Assembly (NCBI GenBank): GCA_028565715.1
Contig: JAOXYC010088890.1
Coordinates: 1 to 22,328 of the forward strand
Length of the DNA: 22,328 nt
Direction: 5' to 3'
From: Phoronis pallida
Lineage: Eukaryota; Phoronida; Phoronidae
In this document: positions 1-12,700 of the stretch, piece after piece
Numbering within the stretch: the first letter of the stretch is position 1
How the letters are laid out: each line of letters begins with the position of its first letter
Position numbers and translations under genes: made by a program
The notes under the pieces: model-generated
The model's database searches: none
What the model saw: only the letters and a program-made list of their open reading frames with translations
What the model was told of the DNA's origin: nothing

Positions 1-80
1 AGACCGGAGCAGGTGGCGTTCTCTTGTGGAGGCCTTATGCGCCGACTAGGCCCCAAGAGGACTAAGTAAGTAAGTAACTA
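1..80 (+). mobile_element. 3' end of a non-LTR retrotransposon with TAAG tail
   Basis: The first bases can be read DRSRWRSLVEALCA, a phrase much like the C-terminal end of CR1/L2-type reverse transcriptases, followed by a second-frame ending PTRPQED and stop, then three TAAG units and CTAA. A 5'-truncated copy whose body lies outside the left edge. The reading frame seems broken. It is placed antisense to the host gene in an intron. Confidence 0.5.
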
Positions 81-606
81 AAAAAGGAAATGGGTGTTAT
101 GAAAAGTTTTCTTCCACAGAAATAGGATGGATGCCATTGGTATTTTTGGTGTTTTCGTTCACCCATCTTTGCTTTGAAAAAATTGTCACCCACCCATCCC
201 TATTTCTAATTTGTTACCACTGGTATATTCTGTACTCTCTGGTCATTTTCATTCGCCCATCTTTGCAGAGAGTTATTATATATAATTATGTATTATCTTA
301 TCGTTTATTTGTACATAAAACATTTTCAACCCATCAGTATCATCTCTCTCTCTCTCTGCAAACCGAGCTCGAAACATTGCTCCAACAAAATATTTACCGA
401 GATAAATGAAATTAATTCTATTAAAAATTAAAAATTACTAGAAATTAATTATTAAAATCTTAAAATAACCAAAACTTGATAAACTTAAATTATGTATCGG
501 ACAAATAGGACTTTGGTGGCAAAGATGAGTTAATGTTTATTAAAAGTATGGGTCTTTAAAACGTATAGCCTACAATCATTTTAATCAACTATTTAAAAAT
601 TAGTAC
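81..606. other. Intron sequence after exon 28
   Basis: No exon recognised. A degenerate direct repeat is present: a segment ending CACCCATCTTTGC at 137-172 is echoed by one ending CGCCCATCTTTGC at about 220-265. A short CT run lies at 343-357. The rest is AT-rich. Confidence 0.5.
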
Positions 607-792
607 CTTGCAAGAAGAGTGAGCTGGAGGTTTGGAGAAAGAGTCTGAAGCCCTGGTGATAGTGTAACTGTTGATGACCCACAGTTACTATCCTGTTCCC
701 ATCTACATCCACAGAAAACTGCTTCATGAGTAGTGAATGAAATAGGGAGTCGAGTGGCTTACGCTCAATGTACTTCACAAGAACAGTCAAAC
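607..792 (-). CDS. DNHD1-like exon 28: AAA5 late part
   Basis: Acceptor ACTTGCAG, donor GTACTA, phases 1 to 1. VLVKYIERKPLDSLFHSLLM then LHYHQGFRLFLQTSSSLFLQ correspond to dynein 'VLLENVGEELDPxLDPLLxxxF...xxxPDFRLYITTKLxNPHY'. The ordinary 'TTKLPNPHY' ending is replaced. The gene goes on past the left edge with no exon recognised in 1-606. Confidence 0.94.
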
Positions 793-3700
793 CTGCAAGT
801 CAAATGAGAGTTGGAAATAAATAACCATGCAAAATCTTTTCAAAAGTCATCAATTTCATGAAAACTGATGGCTGAATTGTTGATTTTTGACAGATTTTTC
901 TGGATTTCAGCAATGTCCATGTTGTTATAATGAAGAACGCGATAGTTTTAAAACGTATCCTCTTTCGTAAATTAAAAGGTTTTTAAAATTAATAATTCTC
1001 AATTAGATCTATTTATTTTAAAATACCCTCCATCTTAAACTGACAAAAGTGTTTCAGATAAAGCAGCCTTTCTTTACATTGAAAATTAATATTTGACCTG
1101 AGCATCATACAATGTAGGTAATAGTTAAGAATTCAGTTCATCAGTAAAAACACTTATGACAGTTAAACGTATTCATAATTTGATGAAATATAATTATGTG
1201 GAAAATATGAAAAATAAGTTATTAAAAATCAGCAAATAGAGTAAAGGGTCCAAGAGCATCAATTTTTCAATTTTTATAATTTCAAGATGCGGGAGCTCAT
1301 AGAGTCTACCTTTCACAATTGCTGTTATGAGCGTGCGTTGAAGTTTCTCATCATCGGCATCCATTATGATCAGCCCGTCATCAGGAAGCATGATAGCGTC
1401 ATCCACCATGAACGAGACGTCTTCTTCTGGATCAAAGCTGGACAGTGTGGTCACGGGTCTAATGTCCTCATCTGTGGACTGATGTGAGCCTGTATCACCC
1501 ATTCGACTGGAAGAAGCAACATTTTAGTCAGTTAACCAAAATTGAGGAAAGTCGGCAAAAATATTTGAGTCAATACATTTTTATCAAAATTGTGAATTTT
1601 GTTGCTATTGTTTCTGTTTTTCTAGCTTTTTCATAAGTTAAACCACTGATATTTTGAATATTTTACAAAACCTATGGTAAAACCTATTAAAAACTGCTTG
1701 AGTCCCATTTTCAATTGCAATTTCAATCAAAATCAAAAAGAAACTTAGCTCAAACAAAACCAGAGGATGAATACAGTTATTGGTTGTTTACAGAGTTGCA
1801 TAAAAGAAAACAAATTCCAGAAAACAAAGATGTGTATTTTTTAGATTCTTTCAAAAATTGCACATTCTATACATTAATTTCAAATCTGCTTTTTTAAAAG
1901 TGCATGCAAGGTGTTATTATAAATTAAATTATGTTATACCGAGGACTTCCGAAAGAGCGACCTGGGTGCTCTTTCTGAAAACCCTGGTATGCCTAATGCA
2001 AATTAATACTAGGTTATTCTAGAACATGGGTGATAATAAATATATGACATGCCTACATGCCACATATTACAGAATAATTGTTATATTTTTTAGAATCTTT
2101 AAAATTAATTAAATTGTCACGTGAAAAAGTTTCTTAGTCAAAAATTGGTCAGAAGTAAATAACTTGTACCCTATCAGTCTTCATAATTTTCAAATGCACA
2201 TGCAAGCGACCAATGACTGGCCCAAAATGCACAGCATAACAAAAAGCTACTTTTTGAGCATGCGCAAAAAATTGCTAATTCAAATAAAATAGAACCTGCT
2301 TGAGGTAGATTTAACAGAAACGTGAGCTGCATGAAGGATATCTGGTCAATTCAACCAGATGAAGGCAAATAAAGCATGCATGATAGACTACAGGGGAGAG
2401 CAGGGGTAGTTGTTACGCAGGGAGGTTGCAACATTGACTTTATTTGCCATTTTTAAATGAAAAATGTTACAACTATGCCGCTCTCCCCCACGAGGCAGAA
2501 TATATGGTCAATGAATAAAAAGAGATGAAAAGGTCATAGAAGAAGTTGAATGGAGTCGTGCAGGTGATTCTTGTATTGAATTGATTGTAATAACACCTTT
2601 TATTGGATGAGATTTGAAAAATCATAGAACGAGCCTTAGGTGATTTCTATGATTTTTAAAAACGAATCCAATAAAAGGTTTACTGCTTCCCATGAATTTG
2701 AGAATCATTTTATCACTGTGAAATAACATTGTCAATTTGCAAAAAAATGTGGGTTTTTGAGTTATGTGACACTTAGAAACTGCATTATTGGTATTATATC
2801 AAATAGAAGTATAGTTATGTGATAAATAGTAATTTCACAATTATGAAGTTAACAGATGAGTGAAAAAAATGCAAGGCCTATATAACGAAACATGCAAAGA
2901 CAAATACATGACAGTGCAGGCAGAGTGTGAGATGCTAAGTACTTTTGAATGTCTACAAATAAGAGAAACATATAGTTTTATTGCAGGGCCTTGCATTCCA
3001 AATTTTCTATTGCACTCACACTGTCTTGCGATTGATACTGTTTTTAGATCTGAAATTCAAAATCTTGTTTATTGAATGAACTAGAGGGATAAAACCATAA
3101 GAGCAATAAACTAATAGTAAACCGTATGGTTCGCAATTTGCTCAGGCAAAACCTGTCCAGCAAACTTTCTGGATAATTATTAAGTGAGAAATGAGTCCTT
3201 AATATTCATGCTTTTAAATGAGTTATTGAAAATATGGGAACCAATTAATATAAAGTTTTAACATGTTGGTAAAAGTTATAAAATGTATGTCGCCATTTTC
3301 CACGTATTACCTTGTGGCCTCTGTGTAGAATGAAGTGGCGGTCTGCGAACGACTCTCTGACATACTGAATACGCTCATGTCCTCCTGGAACTCAGACTCG
3401 TCAAACGTCGCTTCCGTCATTCCATCAATTTCGTTTGATAATCCCGGATTCGGAGATGCTAATCTATCGATTCCTGTGATAAAAAAAGACATTTTTTGTG
3501 AACTAAATTTCTGAGGGAGAGTTTTTGCGACGTTTGACATTATACAGTTTCAACAAAATTCAGAAAGTGTGAACATCCATTTATTTTATACTACAAAAGT
3601 CATAATTAAGTCTTACGTGATATAATTGAAACCAATTCAATTTGTAAATAAACAAAAGTACAACAAATAACATAAGAATGGGGGAATTACTCACCACGAA

Positions 3701-6700
3701 ACAATCTAAGATATGCTGAAAATTTATTTTTAACTCAGATTTTGTCACGGTTAATGGCTTGGGTAATGACCTTAGATTTTTTAATGAAAAGAAAAACATT
3801 TAAAGTATTCCAGAAATATTCATGCATCACATCAGGGTTTTGAAAAGTTAGTTTGTGTGTTTAACTGAAACATGTGTTCAAAATGATGACTCTTGACCAC
3901 ACAAAATGTCTGAACAGGAATTTTTAAATCATTCTACATCTTAAAAGAATTTTAAATCAAGTTTAGATAAATATCAATTCCCAATAAAATGGATGAGCTT
4001 ACCTATATCGGTATCTTTAGGCAAAATGTCTTCACTCCTGATGATATTTTTACTAGTTTGTAGCAGACGTACCCACAATTCAACTTGATTGTCTGGGTCC
4101 ACCAATAGAGGCCAGCAATACTTGTTGTTATGACAACAGACTCTCATGATAAGAGCATTCTGTAGTGCTAGCATATCCTGAAGAAAAAACAATAAGTGAT
4201 GAAATGCCAACACAAACTTTCTCTGTATTTTTCAATGAGATCGACGCAGCAGTTCTAACAACTAAAGATTACTCCATTTTACTAATACCTTACCCCAGGT
4301 GCCTTACCCTAAGTCATTTTCAGTTTTGATATTTGCACCATATGACACTACAAACCACATCCTTTGTTTACTTTAAAGGTGCATACGCCTTATTTGTGAC
4401 CATAAAATAAATCGCATCAAAATTACAAAAATTCAGTTAATTTTTTACTGCGTCCCAGAGAGAACCTCTAATGTTTACCTGTGGAACATGCGATGTCCTC
4501 CATTCACTTAGTTCATCAAATGAACTCAAAACTTCCTCCAGAGCGTACTCGTCCCTCACAGCCACCAAGCTCGTCATCACGGAACTATGGTTCGTTTCAG
4601 TTGGGCGTGATACGGCCCGATCGAAGATCTCAAGATTATTCCTGAACTCAATACGTTTAGCTTTCTGTGTCTGGTGAGTGTGCGGTAGATTTGAGAGTTT
4701 CTGATTGTCAGTTAGACCATTGTCTTTTGGTCGCACTTTCGAAGATGTAGTTGGCCTGACAATCGCTTGTTCTGGGCTTTCTGGTTTCAAATCATTGGAC
4801 GTGGACTTGGATAAATCTGGTAGTTCCAAAGAGATGTTGTGTATTTTAGCGCTGAGAACCGTTCTTTTCCGGATACTCATATCAATGTCATTCCATTCAA
4901 ATTTACCCACAATGCATCTGTTCTTCCAATCACTCATTAAATCTTCACGCGTTTCCCAGTTCAATGGTCCATAGTAGCAAACTGCAGCCGCTGTTAACAG
5001 TGAGTCACCAGGCAGAGTTAGCAGACGACTTTTAGAGTTGTTGAGTTCAGAGCGCCATCTTGTGAAGAGAGGTGACATTTTTGACATCACTTCACTCGAT
5101 TCAGTTACACTTCCTTCAATGTTCTGAAAATGTGAAAAATAATTATGTTAACATTTGGCAAAAACGTACAAAATATATTCATAATTACTGAATGCATGGA
5201 AAATTGACATCACATTTTAAATTTAAGTTCTTTTTCAATTCAATTTTGTAATTTTATTTCTTATATAGTAAATATTGTTTAATTGCAATCATGTTTTTAA
5301 TTGATAGTTTTTTTTCAACTACCGTCAATTTGCATATCGATTTTTCCTTTCACCACGAGATGAAGAAATAAGCAATAACTTGACTTTGTTTAGTGATGGT
5401 TGTGAATGAAACATAATGTTTTTTTGAAAATGAGGATGCTGAAATCATAATTTTCTCACCGTTATCTGTTTCTTTAATGAGTTTGCCTCCTTAAGAGCCT
5501 CTCTGTGCTTCTGAATGTTCTGTTGAAGAACACGCTTGATGCGACCAGCTTCAATTCGTTTCTGGCCCAAAATTATTTGTTGCTGTAAAAATGAAAATAA
5601 ATAGTTGCTCAAAATATGTATTCATGGAGAATTCGGTACTGGATAAATTAAATTTCTCTCAACAGACACTGGTCATGGCTAATACACGTCTATTATTTGC
5701 AATGATATTTCTGATTATGACTAAATTTTGACTAGTAGATAATTGTCAGGACTTACGATTGACTAAATTGTCTACTTTTTGACTAAAATTTGTAACACAA
5801 GAAAAACATTTACCTTTGTCAAATCACGCTCAGCTTGGTGTAGAGAGGCTAAACTTGGCGCCATTTTGTTAGAAATCTTCTTGTAGTTATAGAGCGCGTG
5901 CACCCATAGACTTAGCGAGGCTGCTGCTTTACTGGCTTCAAGTATTTTTCGAGGGTGAAACTCAGGGTTGGAGATGAATAGATGAAGTTTTTCAAACATC
6001 TCATCAGACATGTTGTTCTTGTCATAAAACTCAAGCTCGCGGTAAAAGTGAGCTCCATATATCATTGTCTTTGAAGTCTCCCAGCTACAGAATAGAAAAT
6101 AGCAAGATGATCATGAGTGTAAATATTGCTCAAAACAATCACATTTTTGATAATCACTGCACAGAGAGGTGTTGAGACAGAGTTTTAGACATTTGGTAAC
6201 AAATTAATACTATTGTCAACTAGATTTATTCTAAAAACTTTTTTGAAATTATATCTTTCACGATCTTTCAACTAACTTTGTTTGAATAAATACTAGGTTG
6301 CTAACAACTTAACTCAAATTAAGCTGTAGATTTAGTAACAAAACTGGCAGATTCTGAGAATCTAGACCCAGAGCGAAGTGGGTGATTCTGGGTAATTACA
6401 ACCCATGTGATTAAATTCAGACAAAAGCCAAAAAGGCCTGAACCACATTAGAAATCATCAGAATTGACCCGTTTAATGTTATACTTTAATTGTCAAAATG
6501 CAATTCTCTTGTGAATATTCTATCAATAACTCAAATATCAATTGGTGAAGATTATTCTTACACGATTGTCAATAATTATGTAGAATTTAAATCTTTTCTG
6601 CTGGACTTACCACACTCAATTACATCCGACAAAGAGGTCGGGTGTGTGCCCAGAAACTGCCAGGTAAAATTTTCGGTAAGGCCAGCAGAAAATATTGAGC

Positions 6701-9700
6701 AACTTGAATACTTAAACAATCAACAATAACAAAACAGAATTAAATAACAACAACTCTTTTTATGACTTACGGCAACAGTTTATCTAGTTCGGTAAGAATA
6801 ACATCTAGGATTTCTCTACAATCAAATGCAGCATCATCAAGAAACAAATCTATAACCTAACTATCTTAACGCCTAATAGTTTCTTTTAAGACAAAGTACA
6901 GTTGATAAGAACAATAGCTAAGCTTAGCTTTAATCTTAAAAACATTCTGTGATTCGAAAGAAATAGTACATGAACCAAAACCAACTGATTTAATTTAATC
7001 ACATTGACAAAAATAGCCACGCTTAACAAATGCGTCCACGCAATGTTTATCGAATTTGTGAAGAACAATGTAATGTTTTCATTGAAATACGCCAAGGAGT
7101 TTACAAAAAAGTGTGATAAAGCTATTGTCGATTTCTGAACAAATTCTGCCACCAGGGGGAGTTGGGTAGACATTATGATACGAAAGGTATCTTGTGCCGG
7201 CACATTGTCGTACGATATGTGCATGGCATTTAGTTTTATCAAAACCTGTCAAGCGGTTTTCAAAGAAAAGTGTGAACAAGCCATTGCCAATTTTTGAACT
7301 AATTCTGCCATCAGGGGGAGACGTAAACGTGACAACCCCAAAAGCAACTGGTGCCAGCGCATTGTCATAAGGTACGTACGCATATGCCAAGTTTGTTCAA
7401 AATCCTTTGAGCGGTTTTCAAGAAAAAGTGTGAACAAGCAAAGTTGAATGGATGGACGGACGGACCGACTGACAGGCTGCCTACAATATGCGACCACATG
7501 TGGACGCATCAATTAAATACATTGTGAAACTTAAAGTTTCATCCTGGTTTTATGACTTACGGCAAAACTTTATCTAGTTCAGTAAGAATAACATCTAACA
7601 TTTCCCTACAATCAAAGCTGAGGATCATCAAGTAACAAATCCATAACCTAACTACTTTTGTGAGTACCTTTTTAAGCAAAATGAAGTTATTAGCTTTAAA
7701 TCTCAAAACATTCTGTGCTAAATTAAAGATACAGTCTCCTGCATTGGTCCCAATCTGGCGTCAAATCGCAAATCAGCTAGAAATGTTGTGTATGAGTTTT
7801 CTGCTGAACATAACATATTTGCATCTCAGTAAAAAAATTCAAAACAATCTGCAAAGGGTTGATTTGAGAGCTTTTGTTTCTGATTATAACTTAGTTATGT
7901 TCATCAAAGGACTCATACACAAAATTTCTAGTTGATTTGAATTTTGACGCCAGATATTGAACTATGCAGGAGACAGTATCTTTTTTAGAGAAATAGTGTA
8001 TGAACCAAAAAGATGCTGCGTACTAATCACTTGACAAAAATCTAATATAAAGCTTGCAGTTTCGTCCTGGTTTTACTTGCATATGGACACAGAATATACT
8101 TTCATTTTCAACAAACTAAGATCATAATTTTACAAAGTGTACACCATGCATCTAAATTAAGATACATCAACTTACAAAGGGAAATGTACAAGAAATACAT
8201 CTCTCAAAAAAACACTTACTCTTGGCCAGAGTTGAATAACATGGCGACAGCCTGTAGTAAAACTTATAAAGGGAAAATTCACAAGAAATGTATAGTTGAA
8301 TTAAAACCAACAACTGTTTTAAGCAACATGTTTCGACGACCTCTCGTCATTCTCAAGCTTTATTGAAGAATGGCTAAACAGCTGTTTTTATTTCAACTAT
8401 ACGTCTAACGATTACAGCCACAAGAAAGTTTGGAAACCACAAGAAATGCTTATTATAAAAAACTTACTCTTGGTCAAAGCCGAACAACATGGCTACAGCC
8501 TGTAGTACAAGTATCACTCTATGTGGAGGCTTTCTGTACGTGCGTATCTCTTCAACATCATGTTGACTCAGTGCTCTCAAGGCAGCCAGGGCAGCGCTGT
8601 ATACTGGGTTTATCTGTATAGTAAAATAAATACTATTGAAAATTTCAAATTATTTTAATCAATGCACAAACCTTGAATTCACTCAATTTATGACGCTGGA
8701 ACAACATGGAATTTTTGGTCAAAATGCTGTGTATTAGTTTTTTCATTTTATTACTATGGCCTAAGAAAAACGCTATTATCCACAACGATTATGTTCTTAT
8801 ATGTCTCAACTTCATATGATTGGCCTCACTAATAAAAATTTCAAACAAATATAAACAACACCTAAAAACATTTTAGAACAGTTGAAAATCCCTGTACATA
8901 GTCGATTTGATTAAAAGTAAATTTAAGGTGTTTTTTCTGACCCTGTTGAATTCAGCCTTGGCTTCACTTCTACACTTCTGGACTGGTGCAATCTTTGCCT
9001 GGATCAACAACTCCTGTTGGCGGCAATCTTCTAGGGCCTAAAATGAAGGGGGTTAAATATTACATTAATTTTATCCAACAGTCAAGTCTGTACTCTGTAC
9101 ATTTACTCATCAAGTAGTAACAACTTGAGATAACAAAAAGCTTTAATTTTTTTTAAAAGTCATGATAATTCTAACTTTAAACCAGACATAGCAGCTATAT
9201 TTAATCATAATCAATATTTTTACTCAAGACACATTTTTACATGATCAATACTTTACACACTGAATATTACTGTCTCAGTTTTTTAGAAAGATTCCATTCA
9301 AACAAACTCACGTAAAGGTTAATTACCATTTGTATAGTTCTTCCTCTATTCTTTAACCTATTTTTTTTCTTGGATGCAAGGTGTACGATACCTTTAGAAT
9401 GGATTCATACCCTAAATTTTTAATCTATTAGCATTTGACAGAGAATAAAGCCTAGATGCCTAGACAGTCACTTTAAATATTTGGTTAAGCTACGGTCACA
9501 ATGGAGTTCACGACAGATCTGTTGTACGATGAACTTTTCACTTCGTTGTGGGGTTGTCGTGGGGCCGTTGTATGATGAAATACGTTTGTGGTCACAATGA
9601 ACTCATGACAGGTCTACGACGAGCTCACGACAGATTTGTCGTGAGGATAAAATGGGTTGGATGAATTTATCGCCCCGATAGATTTTTCATCGCACGACCG

Positions 9701-12700
9701 TCGTACGATGAACCAAAAATCGCGGGACGTGTCAAAATTCTTGTCGTGGCTCCATTGTGACCATAGCTTTAGTAAATGTGTACTTCAAGAACTGAACTCA
9801 CCAGTTTATATTCCTCTCTACATTTCTGTACTACTTCTAGACACGTCTCCACATCCTTGAGAGCCTTCTGTAGTCTGGGCATGAGTTGAGCTATGTACAG
9901 CTTGTGTTTGTTAACTTCTTGAAATGCTTCATCCACTCGCTTTAGACCGCATTCATTGCGCTCAATTGTTTTCTGTAAAATTCATCAAAAGTAGCTCGAA
10001 GCTGACATGAATTCAACAAGGTTTTTAAAAGTAAGATAAATGGATTACGCTCTGGACCCTAAAATTAGGTAATTACCTAAACGTTACCTAAATGTTCCTA
10101 AACGTTACCTACCCAGGGTCAGGGCAATCAATTTACAATCAATTTGGTGACTATTGGGCTAATATTGTAATTTATTATCTTTAACACAAACAGTGTGAAA
10201 ATCTTCAAAAACAGGGCTCTATTTCTAAGCTTCATATTATAAACTGGTTTCAAACATCATCGTCCATTTTTAAATGAGCAGTGACCCGTATGTATAGTTA
10301 TGAAGCTCCAAAATATAGCCCTGTTTTTGAATAATTTATTATCATTATCATAACGTCCCAATTGTTAAAAGTAAGTTTTTTCTAATTATTAGAACTCGGA
10401 AGGACTTTTCATTTCTCAGCTATCTAAGAAAGAGAAAACCATAATGCTAACAATGCCCCTCATTCAGTTGCCATGAACTCAACCAATTATACCTTTGAAT
10501 TGATAGGCAATTTAGACTCAACAACTGAGCTACTGGTAAAACAACCCTTTACCAAAAAGAGCAGATGCATATTAATATACTTCTTTCACAACAAAAATAA
10601 TCCATGTTGAACATTTTTCAATGAATTATTCAATGGTCACAAGACAATAAGCATGCATTTAAAACACAACAGATGGCGCCACACTCACCTGTTCTTTGCT
10701 AGCTACATGTGCAGCAACTACTTTAAACGTGTGAACAAACTCTTGGAATGTCAGCGGAGTATAGAACTTCTCCATCTCAGGCTGATGAGAGAATAGTCTC
10801 TGTACCGCGTGGCGGGCAGACTTATGGATATAACTCATTCCACTAGCCACACAGGATATCTGGTCGTCCTTGTTCACCTCATTCCACTTGATTGGTATCT
10901 GGGGTGGACATAAATTAGGTATCAGGGGTGGACATAAATTAGGTATCTGGGGTGGACATAAATTAGGTGAAATATAAAATACGGAATTTGCAAGACATGG
11001 TCAAACTTATGCATACAATCACTTTGTGTTGAAGAGATTGTTAATGTTAAAATATCCATTATTATGTGTTTGTGTCATTAGAAAGATAATAAAAATAAAA
11101 CATTTGAACTTGCCGCTGTTGTTGACTTTGACTGCATTCTCCGTATGTGAGGAAAATTCTTAGGAAACATTTTTTTATTAAAAACTATATGATTATAATT
11201 ATGATCCTATTTTTCATTACACCAAAAAGCTAACGCTAAGATCCCTTTAATGGCATAAAATCTAAAAAAATTTAAATTGATACAATTTTGACCCACCGCA
11301 GCGCATATTTGAAATCTCCATTACCAACAATTAAAAAGTCCCTAAAAAGATAAATGCCTTCACTAACCCCTGATGGATCCTTGAGCCATGTCTTAGCCAC
11401 GGTAACGAATGCTTCAGCATTCCACTCCTTATAGACATCGACACTCATCATATGAGTTAGGAATGTCGGGTATTTACTCAGTTTATGATGCAGAGAGTTG
11501 AAGTTTGATACATTCATCATGCCTACAAGATAATAACGCAATTTTACTATAAAAGTATAATAGCTTGAAATTGGTGGATGTCAACACCGAAACATGTTGC
11601 AACTGAAAAACTTGGTTTTTGTTTGTATATTAATAGCCTCCTAGTCGTCACTACAAGAACATTTGGAAGAACAGTGATTCCAATAAATTGAAGATTTTCC
11701 TATCAAGTCTAGAAATGGATTCAGCATGATTGAACTAAAAATGAATTTAAGGATACCGAAGAGGCACAACTTTGCATACAAAAATGTTATTGAAAGTGTT
11801 GCTTTTAATTGGCTTTATATAGTCTGATCAGTTGATGATACCAACAACAATAACTTAAAAACAGTCTTAATCACAATCCTAGGAAGTCATGTAACATCCA
11901 GTATTATAAACAAACTCACAAAATAAAATTGTTCCTGTTTCACATAGCGTCGCACATGGCACATGAATTTTTTTCACAGATTGCAGTAGAATGACAAAAT
12001 AATTTAATTTGTTTTCTCGGTTTAAATCTGACAACATCAAAATTTACTAATTAAACATTAAGTCAGTACTAACCTTTATAATTCATGCTAACAATCACAT
12101 GGAGATTTTGTTTGACACGAGATATATACTTTTCAAATGCAAGGTCTATCTTATCCATACGTCTAGTGACCACACCCCCAGCGTTTAAACCAGCTGTGAT
12201 TTGCTGAAGTTCTGGCAAAGTGTAGAGTGATGGACAGGAACCTGATAAAATAAAATAAAGTTTTATAATGATTGACGTCTAGTGACCACACCCCCAGTGT
12301 TCAGACCAGCTGTGATTTGCTGAAGTTCTGACAAAGTGTAGAGTGATGGACAGGAACCTGATAAAATAAGATAAAGTTTTATAATGATTGACATCTTGTG
12401 ACCACACCCCCAGCGTTCAGACAAGCTGTGATTTGCTGAAGTTCTGGCAAAGTGTAGAGTGATGGACAGGAACCTGATAAAATAAAATAGTTTTATAATG
12501 ATTGACGTCTAGTGACCACACCCCCAGCGTTCAGCCGGCTGTGATTTGCTGAAATTCTGACAGGGTGTAGAGTGATGGACAGGAACCTAATAAAACAATA
12601 ATGAAGTATTTTAAAATAACAGATTGATAGATTTGTTCTGTATAACACTAAAATAGATTGATTCAACTGGTTGCATCTTTAAAATAAAAGTACAATTAAA

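Larger units (their letters stand above)
6755..8090. repeat. Tandem segmental duplication holding exon 21 and its decayed copy
   Basis: Two direct copies, about 6755-7540 and 7545-8090. Each begins TTTTATGACTTACGGCAA and passes through ATAACCTAACTA, an AACATTCTGTG block, a GAAATAGT-TGAACC block and TGACAAAAAT, and ends near TTTC-TCCTGGTTTTA. Length differs because the first copy contains the element at 7031-7508 and the second the element at 7725-7986. Each is the empty site for the other's insertion. Confidence 0.8.

Noticed and set aside
1940-1985. tRNA-like or structured RNA gene
   Set aside because: A simple hairpin with no cloverleaf or promoter boxes.
4471-4974. Open plus-strand frames over 4471-4677 and 4705-4974
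   Set aside because: They are antisense to exon 24, which has clear AAA5 similarity and splice sites.
7079-7512. Overlapping minus-strand frames of 87-118 codons
   Set aside because: They read the repeated units of the family B element in different frames; no protein similarity.
8305-8385. Penelope-like element or ribozyme end (words such as GTTTCGACGACCTCT)
   Set aside because: Only a vague resemblance; no conserved ribozyme core could be laid out.
11272-11367. Extension of exon 16 to the end of its open frame
   Set aside because: The GTTAGT donor at 11367 keeps phase with exon 17 and family alignment stops there.
12160-12596. CRISPR-like array
   Set aside because: Units are contiguous tandem copies of an exon and its intron edge, with no spacers, in an animal gene.
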